In this document: positions 15,727 through 20,039 of the stretch, one piece after another | How positions within the stretch are numbered: the first letter of the stretch is position 1 | Layout: the number at the start of each line of letters is the position of its first letter | Source of the DNA: CALKYB01 sp964510575 | GTDB taxonomy: Bacteria > Bdellovibrionota_C > UBA2361 > SZUA-149 > CALKYB01 | Length of the DNA: 20,039 bases | Assembly (NCBI GenBank): GCA_964510575.1 | Contig: CAZECN010000042.1 | Span: 1-20,039 of the forward strand | Direction of reading: 5' to 3' | The notes under the pieces: model-generated | What the model was told of the DNA's origin: nothing | Database searches by the model: none | What the model saw: the letters and a program-made list of their open reading frames with translations, nothing else | Position numbers and translations under genes: made by a program

Positions 15727-16947
15727 TCAACTCAGTGACAAGCCCGCTAGCCGATCAAGTGCTACTTGTAGGTTTTCCTCTGGGAGAACCAGGGCAAACC
15801 TAAGCCATTTACCCGAGTCCATCTTACTTGAGTCTCCACCGAAACCAGCTCCTGGACTACAAGCAACTCCCGTTTTCTCCAAGATCATTCTAGCCAAGCC
15901 TTGTCCTGACTCCATCCCTTCAGTCAGCGATTCAGGTGGTCTTGCCCAGACCACAACACCTGCTGCTGGTTGATAGGCAAACCATCCTAGTTTTCGAAGC
16001 CCATCTGTAAACATTGCACTTCGCTTGGAATAAATATCGCAATTGGTTTTTAAATGTTCATCTCCCTCAGCTAATAGCTCGGTGGCGGCAAGCTGAAGAG
16101 GAGAAAATATTCCAAAATCTGTGTAACTTTTGACACGAGTCATTGCATGAATTGCATCTCTATTACCGACCCCAAAACCAACTCTCCAACCAGGCAAGCC
16201 ATACCCCTTAGAAAGCGAAAATAGCTCTATACCTATATCTCTGGATTCATCCACCTGAAGCAAACTAGGAGCTGAATTAGCTTGGGCGTCTAGCCCCATG
16301 TAGGCAAAATCATTGATTAGAAAAAGAGACTGACTTTTAGCAAAGTCAACAATTGCCTTCCAATCATCTAAGGTTAAAGTGCAAGAGGTTGGATTATGAG
16401 GAAAACTTAAAATCAGATGGGTTGGCCTAGGCCAACTACTGCTGGATACTTCTTCTATTCTTTTAAGAAAAGATTCTGTGTCTAATTTTAGATACTCAGA
16501 ATCAGACCACTCTTCAACCAAGGGCACATCGATTGTATGCCCGCCAGAGAGCATCACAGCAGCCGCGTGCACCGGGTAGCCCGGTGAGGGTAAAAGCACT
16601 CCAGCACCTGGATCAAGAGTGCCCAGTAAAGCACTGGACATCCCTTCTTTGCTTCCCATTGTCGCAATAACTTCTGTTTCTGGGTCTAATGAAACACCAA
16701 ACTTTCTTTGATAGAGAGCAGCAACAGCTTGCCTTAGTTTAAGAACCCCCTTGGAAGCGCTATATCGATGATGTTCGGGGCGGAGTGAAGCTTGAACGAG
16801 CACTTCCAAAGCTAGCTCCGGTGGAGGCAAGTCAGGTTTAATCTGACTAAGATCCACGATATCCTTACCCTTTTTTCTGAGGGCCAAAATTTCTCTAGAT
16901 ATTTCACCCAGCAAATAGGGTTGAAGAGTTTTAAGACGCTCTTCCAA
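15727..16947 (-). CDS. Class I/II pyridoxal-phosphate aminotransferase
   Basis: The 406-residue protein has the fold-type I aminotransferase pattern: SFPHNPTS (cofactor asparagine), INDFAYMGLD (Asp and Tyr contacts), SLSKGYGLPGWRVGFG with the cofactor lysine at K247, and the C-terminal KWLRFALVLP arginine that holds the substrate carboxylate. It resembles the alanine/aspartate and LL-diaminopimelate aminotransferase branch; the substrate is not determined. The apparent start is TTG 16947, inside the last 17 bases of lipA and read in another frame, with GAGAAG just upstream. This overlap implies translational coupling to lipA. The stop codon lies in a 5-bp hairpin (CTGAG/CTCAG). Confidence 0.9.
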   Translation of the reverse strand: MEERLKTLQPYLLGEISREILALRKKGKDIVDLSQIKPDLPPPELALEVLVQASLRPEHHRYSASKGVLKLRQAVAALYQRKFGVSLDPETEVIATMGSKEGMSSALLGTLDPGAGVLLPSPGYPVHAAAVMLSGGHTIDVPLVEEWSDSEYLKLDTESFLKRIEEVSSSSWPRPTHLILSFPHNPTSCTLTLDDWKAIVDFAKSQSLFLINDFAYMGLDAQANSAPSLLQVDESRDIGIELFSLSKGYGLPGWRVGFGVGNRDAIHAMTRVKSYTDFGIFSPLQLAATELLAEGDEHLKTNCDIYSKRSAMFTDGLRKLGWFAYQPAAGVVVWARPPESLTEGMESGQGLARMILEKTGVACSPGAGFGGDSSKMDSGKWLRFALVLPEENLQVALDRLAGLSLS

Positions 16948-17842
16948 TTTCTTCTCGAACCTTTGCTAGTTGTGTTTCTGCCCTGTAACTGCTTCTAGAA
17001 AGCGGCTCGATGGTAATACTTTCGAAACCAACTTGTTCTGCTTTCTCTGAATAGAATTGGAATTTTTTAGGACTCAAGTATTCAACTACCCCAAGATAGT
17101 TTCGACCCGGCCTCATATACTGACCAGCCGTAAAGACATTAACCCCCGCAGCACGGGCATCAGAAAAGAGTTGAAGAACCTCTTCTTCCTCCTCACCCAA
17201 GCCTAGCATTATGCCAGTTTTAACCACGGTTTGTTTTGAGTACTGAGCTGCTTGTGCCAATAACTTCAAAGACCTCTCATAGGATGCACCAGGCCTAACT
17301 CTTCTATAGAGCCTAGGAACTGTTTCGAGGTTATGATTAAAAACATCAGGACCTTCAGCGAGCACACTATCTAATGCTCCCTCCTTGCCTAAAAAATCGG
17401 GCACAAGAATTTCGATAGTGACCTCTGGCAGCCTAGCCCGTAAAGAACGGATGGTTTTAATAAAACCACTAGCACCACCATCGGGCAAATCATCTCTGGC
17501 AACTGAAGTAACAACAACGTGCTTTAAATTTAGTCTCTCAGCAGCTTCGGCAACGGATTCTCCTTCTGCTTGAAAACTGCTCTCTGACATTTCAGGCTTA
17601 CCAGTGATGACAGAACAAAAGCGACAACCCCTAGTACAGACGTCTCCCAAAATCATGAAAGTGGCCGTACCTCTTCCAAAACATTCGGAAATATTGGGAC
17701 ATCGAGCTTCTTCACAAACAGTGTTCAAAGAAGAGGCACGAAGAAGCTTTTTTACATCTCGAGTTTCTTCAGAGGAACCTGGAGGACGTCGAAGCCAAGC
17801 AGGAATACGATCAACAGGTGCCACGGTGCTATCTCTTTTCAA
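16931..17842 (-). CDS. lipA: Lipoyl synthase LipA
   Basis: LipA is a radical-SAM enzyme that inserts two sulfurs into octanoyl groups carried by lipoyl domains, making lipoate for pyruvate and 2-oxoglutarate dehydrogenases and glycine cleavage. Both iron-sulfur sites are visible: the auxiliary cluster cysteines C43, C48 and C54 (CEEARCPNISEC) and the radical-SAM C69, C73 and C76 (CTRGCRFC). The conserved C-terminal RSSY carries the serine ligand. The 303-residue length is normal. The start is TTG 17842, with GAGGTG immediately before it. It begins six bases after the SCP2-protein stop and overlaps the aminotransferase gene. No lipB is present. Confidence 0.97.
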   Translation of the reverse strand: MKRDSTVAPVDRIPAWLRRPPGSSEETRDVKKLLRASSLNTVCEEARCPNISECFGRGTATFMILGDVCTRGCRFCSVITGKPEMSESSFQAEGESVAEAAERLNLKHVVVTSVARDDLPDGGASGFIKTIRSLRARLPEVTIEILVPDFLGKEGALDSVLAEGPDVFNHNLETVPRLYRRVRPGASYERSLKLLAQAAQYSKQTVVKTGIMLGLGEEEEEVLQLFSDARAAGVNVFTAGQYMRPGRNYLGVVEYLSPKKFQFYSEKAEQVGFESITIEPLSRSSYRAETQLAKVREEIGRAS

Positions 17843-17848
17843 ATCACC

Positions 17849-18508
17849 TCACTCAGGAGTAGGAGCAAGTATCGACTGAAAGCTCAGTGCTTTGTCTAAG
17901 CTACCGGAGGTTTTTACCTTTTCAGACAAAAAGGCTAGCTGCGGGTTCAAATCCCCATTTACCAGTAAAACGAAATCTCTTTCGCTTACTTTCAAAGTAA
18001 CTTCCGCATCATCTATCTTTTTATTAACAATCTCTAAATCATTATCTAATTCAACAGACCAAGCTTCAGAGGCATCACCAACAAGCTCAACCAAATATTT
18101 GCCTGTAAGCTTTTTTCGCTCGGCATCTTCTAAAATATCGAAGCGATATAAAATTTCAGTATTAAAGAATTCTTTCGCTGAAGAAACCATGTTTCTAGAG
18201 GGAATGCCGGCATGCGGATCGTCATCAATAAGCTCTCCACTCTCAAAATCATAAGCTCCCTCAAGCTCATTCTCGAGAAACATCGGTCCATTCTGAATTA
18301 CTTCTTCTTTATCACCATCCTCTGAATCATCCTCCCCTTCAGCTGCTTGGGAGCTTTTAGCGTCTAGGGCGTCATCGCTATTTGAATCACTGTCCAGCTC
18401 AGGAGTCTCCTCGACAGCAGTTTCAGCCTGGATTGAATCTGATCCCTGCTCAGCGGCTTCCTCACCTTGAGTTTCTTCAGGGTCAAATTCTTTGTTATCG
18501 TCACTCAA
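17849..18508 (-). CDS. Acidic-tailed SCP2-domain protein
   Basis: The C-terminal half (about the last 110 residues) resembles a sterol-carrier-protein-2 domain, a small lipid-binding fold: FNTEILYRFDILEDAE, then AWSVELDNDLEIV, then a strand pair ending in RDFVLLVNGDLNPQLAFLS, and the KVKTSGSLDKALSFQ helix. The N-terminal half (about 90 residues) is a low-complexity acidic tail rich in Asp, Glu and Ser. I chose TTG 18508 (MSDDNKEFDPEE) because AGGAGA lies seven to eight bases before it. The more upstream TTG 18526 has no ribosome site. It is six bases upstream of lipA, so a link to fatty-acyl or lipoate metabolism is plausible but unproven. Confidence 0.75.
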   Translation of the reverse strand: MSDDNKEFDPEETQGEEAAEQGSDSIQAETAVEETPELDSDSNSDDALDAKSSQAAEGEDDSEDGDKEEVIQNGPMFLENELEGAYDFESGELIDDDPHAGIPSRNMVSSAKEFFNTEILYRFDILEDAERKKLTGKYLVELVGDASEAWSVELDNDLEIVNKKIDDAEVTLKVSERDFVLLVNGDLNPQLAFLSEKVKTSGSLDKALSFQSILAPTPE

Positions 18509-18723
18509 CTTAGATTCTCCTGCCAATACTGAATAAACATAAATGAGGCTTTTACCAGGGGGATTACCTTATCTAATAAAATCTGCTCTCTTGGACTAGT
18601 CGGATTTAGCATAGTTTTCGGTAGATAACCACATATCTAAACTTCACCAAACTTTGTTAATTCTTACCATTAAGCCTGTTAAAATTGGACTGAGCCCCGC
18701 TAACCTGCAATTACTTTAATATC

Positions 18724-18779
18724 TATACTGCGCCTCATTGAAATTTCGGTTTTGCTAGATTTAGGATAGGAGCAGTATA
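18724..18779. repeat. TATACT-N3-CCT inverted pair 1 (56 bp)
   Basis: TATACTGCGCCT (18724-18735) faces AGGAGCAGTATA (18768-18779), 11 of 12 bases complementary. The reverse complement of this 56-bp unit aligns with the 55-bp unit at 19049-19103, with about 19 of 32 matching inner bases plus the ends, so the two look like diverged copies of one element. Confidence 0.6.
18738..18767 (+). promoter_or_regulatory. Possible coaE promoter inside repeat 1
   Basis: TTGAAA (18738-18743) and TAGGAT (18762-18767) are 18 bases apart. An alternative pair is TTGCTA (18752-18757) with TATAAG (18776-18781). Transcription from about 18775-18788 would start at the hairpin series and give a leader of about 400 bases before coaE. 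Confidence 0.35.
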
Positions 18780-18780
18780 A

Positions 18781-19045
18781 GCCGAACTTTTAGTTCGGCC
18801 AAAAGACCATATACTCAACCTCTAAATATGCTTTTCAAGACCTTTGGTCTTGTCTTAATTTACTATCAATCCCGAAAATCGAGGTGTTTGGAGACTCTAG
18901 AGGCAAAACGCTGGTCGCGTTTTACTAAATACTAGGCGCAGTATAGTGAGCAAATGCTCTTCACATTTGTTTTGTAGTCCTACGTCAGGCTATTTCTTGC
19001 TCCGCAAGAGCCAGACGTTATCTAATGGCCATGCTAACGCATGGC
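18781..19045 (+). other. Series of six short hairpins in the coaE upstream region
   Basis: The hairpins are: GCCGAACT/AGTTCGGC (18781-18799, loop TTT); CAAGACC/GGTCTTG (18836-18852, loop TTT); AAAACGC/GCGTTTT (18905-18923); CAAATG/CATTTG (18951-18969); a composite stem ACGTC-A-GGCT-(ATTT bulge)-CTTGC/GCAAG-AGCC-A-GACGT (18982-19018, loop TCC, 14 pairs); and GCCATGC/GCATGGC (19028-19045, loop TAAC). They do not encode a recognisable protein. The pattern fits a folded RNA or a cluster of palindromic DNA elements. No match to tmRNA, RNase P RNA, 6S RNA or tRNA could be seen. Confidence 0.6.
18810..18945. repeat. TATACT-N3-CCT inverted pair 2 (136 bp)
   Basis: TATACTCAACCT (18810-18821) faces AGGCGCAGTATA (18934-18945). 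These two differ in the three variable bases. Each has an exact partner elsewhere: the left end matches 19049-19060 and 19092-19103, and the right end is the exact complement of 18723-18735 (13 bp, CTATACTGCGCCT). Confidence 0.6.
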
Positions 19046-19048
19046 GGA

Positions 19049-19103
19049 TATACTCAACCTTTATATGTCTCTAAAAGCCGGAATATAAATCAGGTTGAGT
19101 ATA
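19049..19103. repeat. TATACT-N3-CCT inverted pair 3 (55 bp)
   Basis: TATACTCAACCT (19049-19060) and AGGTTGAGTATA (19092-19103) are perfect complements. The stem continues with TTATAT/ATATAA after a three-base bulge, making about 18 pairs around a 16-base loop. This is the most stable-looking structure of the region. Confidence 0.7.
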
Positions 19104-19183
19104 CACCTTTGAACATACATTGTGAAAGAGATTGCCCTAGGATTGGAAAAGCTGTTCTGCATTTAATATTTGGAAAAACGACA

Positions 19184-19792
19184 ATGGACTGGAGAAAAGA
19201 CGCTATTGCAGTAACGGGCTCGCCAGGAAGCGGAAAATCAACCGCATCCAAAATATTTGAAAAGCATGGATTTTACTTAATCGATGCTGACTCTTTAGCT
19301 AGAAAAGCCTTAGCAGATGGCTCAACTTTGGCTAAAATGGTTATTGAGGAATTCGGTAACTCCATTGCCAATTCAAAAATTGACAATTCTATAGATCGTG
19401 CCGCTTTGGCAAAGATAGTCTTTGAGAACCCAGCTCTAAAGAAAAAGCTTGAAGCAATGGTTCACCCAGAGATAGCGAAATTAGCCGTGCTTGAAGCGGA
19501 AAATGCTCAATCCATGGGTAAAGCTATAGTCTATGACTGCCCATTACTATTTGAATCAGGGATTGACGAGTTCTTTGCAGCAACAGTCGTGGTCTCCTCT
19601 CCTGGTCAATTAGCAATGAAACGATATATGGACAGAACAGGTTGTAGCCAATCAGACTTTGAATCTAGAGAGACTTCCCAAATGTCTCTTTCTAAAAAGT
19701 TAGAACTAGGAGATTACGTGATAAAAAATGATGGTAGTTTCTCTGAGCTAGAAAGAAAGGTGAAAGAACTTATAGCCAAGCTCCCCTCTTAA
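19184..19792 (+). CDS. coaE: Dephospho-CoA kinase CoaE
   Basis: CoaE phosphorylates the 3' hydroxyl of dephospho-CoA, the last step of coenzyme A synthesis. From ATG 19184 the product is 202 residues, the usual family length, starting MDWRKDAIAVTGSPGSGKST with the P-loop at 12-20. It continues with LIDADSLARKAL, VHPEI and VYDCPLLFESG, all typical of the family. The same frame is open back to an ATG at 19025, but those 53 extra codons run through the inverted repeat at 19049-19103 and lie outside the family's usual N-terminus, so I exclude them. The ribosome site is weak (GGAAAA about 10 bases upstream). Confidence 0.94.
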   Translation: MDWRKDAIAVTGSPGSGKSTASKIFEKHGFYLIDADSLARKALADGSTLAKMVIEEFGNSIANSKIDNSIDRAALAKIVFENPALKKKLEAMVHPEIAKLAVLEAENAQSMGKAIVYDCPLLFESGIDEFFAATVVVSSPGQLAMKRYMDRTGCSQSDFESRETSQMSLSKKLELGDYVIKNDGSFSELERKVKELIAKLPS

Positions 19793-20039
19793 CAATACCC
19801 CACTGCTTTGATTCTTTTATCGATAAAACCACTAAATACTCATATTGAGCATAAATCTAGTAGCCTTTTAAGTGTTTAAAATACATGAGATTATATTTTT
19901 TCTACCTATAAAACTGGAATGAGGCCCCTGGATATAGGAAAATTATAAAATAGCTGCTCCTGATAGGGCCTAAACACCATCAAAAACAAAAGCCCATAAT
20001 TTTTGAGGTTAAGTCCTTATAAAATATTGGCAAAAAAAA
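19793..20039. other. AT-rich non-coding tail with small palindromes
   Basis: No gene is visible in these 247 bases. They contain a 14-bp perfect palindrome TTTTATCGATAAAA (19815-19828), a hairpin TTTTAA/TTAAAA (19866-19881), and the inverted repeats CCTATA/TATAGG (19905-19910 with 19933-19938) and AGGCCC/GGGCCT (19922-19927 with 19966-19971). None has a clear T-tract, so a terminator for coaE is not established. Confidence 0.35.

Noticed and set aside
18601..18640. DnaA box or replication origin
   Set aside because: The closest match (ATAACCACA) differs from TTATCCACA at two positions and there is no cluster of such boxes.
18723..19103. CRISPR array
   Set aside because: The repeats are only 12 bp, alternate in orientation and are unevenly spaced; no cas gene is in the window.
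18723..19103. Insertion sequence or integron attC cluster
   Set aside because: There is no transposase or integrase reading frame, and the attC core sequences with conserved GTTRRRY/RYYYAAC pairs are not present in a consistent arrangement.
19025..19183. 53-codon N-terminal extension of coaE
   Set aside because: The extension runs through a perfect inverted repeat and precedes the normal CoaE N-terminus; ATG 19184 gives the usual length.

Overview
The window reads as chromosome of a Gram-negative bacterium of moderate to low GC. The outer-envelope lipoprotein, the type II (long, two-domain) QueF, LipA and the TadE/TadG-like pair fit a proteobacterium-like lineage, perhaps one of the former deltaproteobacterial or Bdellovibrionota-type groups. 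That placement is inference and cannot be settled here. Start codons are striking: at least seven of about eighteen genes appear to begin with TTG.

Left part (1-7.5 kb). A partial multi-spanning membrane protein runs leftward off the edge (1-825, minus). Facing it, a rightward cluster encodes an MsbA-like ABC exporter half-transporter, QueC and QueF (two enzymes of queuosine biosynthesis), a TadG-like protein with a degenerate von Willebrand-like domain, and a TadE-like pseudopilin. It is followed by a three-gene module that I cannot assign to a known family: two 67-residue proteins sharing an identical C-x-C-x8-C-x7-C spacing, on either side of a four-helix membrane protein.

Middle (7.5-12.5 kb). 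A leftward group encodes a CsgG/LpoB-like lipoprotein, undecaprenyl-diphosphate phosphatase UppP and the DNA translocase FtsK. These are envelope and division functions. A divergent promoter region drives a very acidic 112-residue protein of unknown role (rightward), with a folded leader.

Right part (12.5-18.5 kb). A leftward series of core metabolism genes encodes an acidic-tailed SCP2-domain protein, lipoyl synthase LipA and a class I/II aminotransferase (overlapping lipA). After a 160-bp gap come aspartyl-tRNA synthetase and homoserine O-acyltransferase.

Far right (18.5-20.0 kb). The roughly 650 bp between the SCP2 gene and coaE (dephospho-CoA kinase, rightward) is the most unusual non-coding stretch. 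It holds six copies of a 12-bp motif TATACT-N3-CCT in strictly alternating orientation, forming nested and competing inverted repeats. Interleaved with them are six further short hairpins, most with perfect stems. It looks like either a small palindromic repeat family or a long structured leader RNA upstream of coaE. The last 247 bp carry AT-rich palindromes but no gene.
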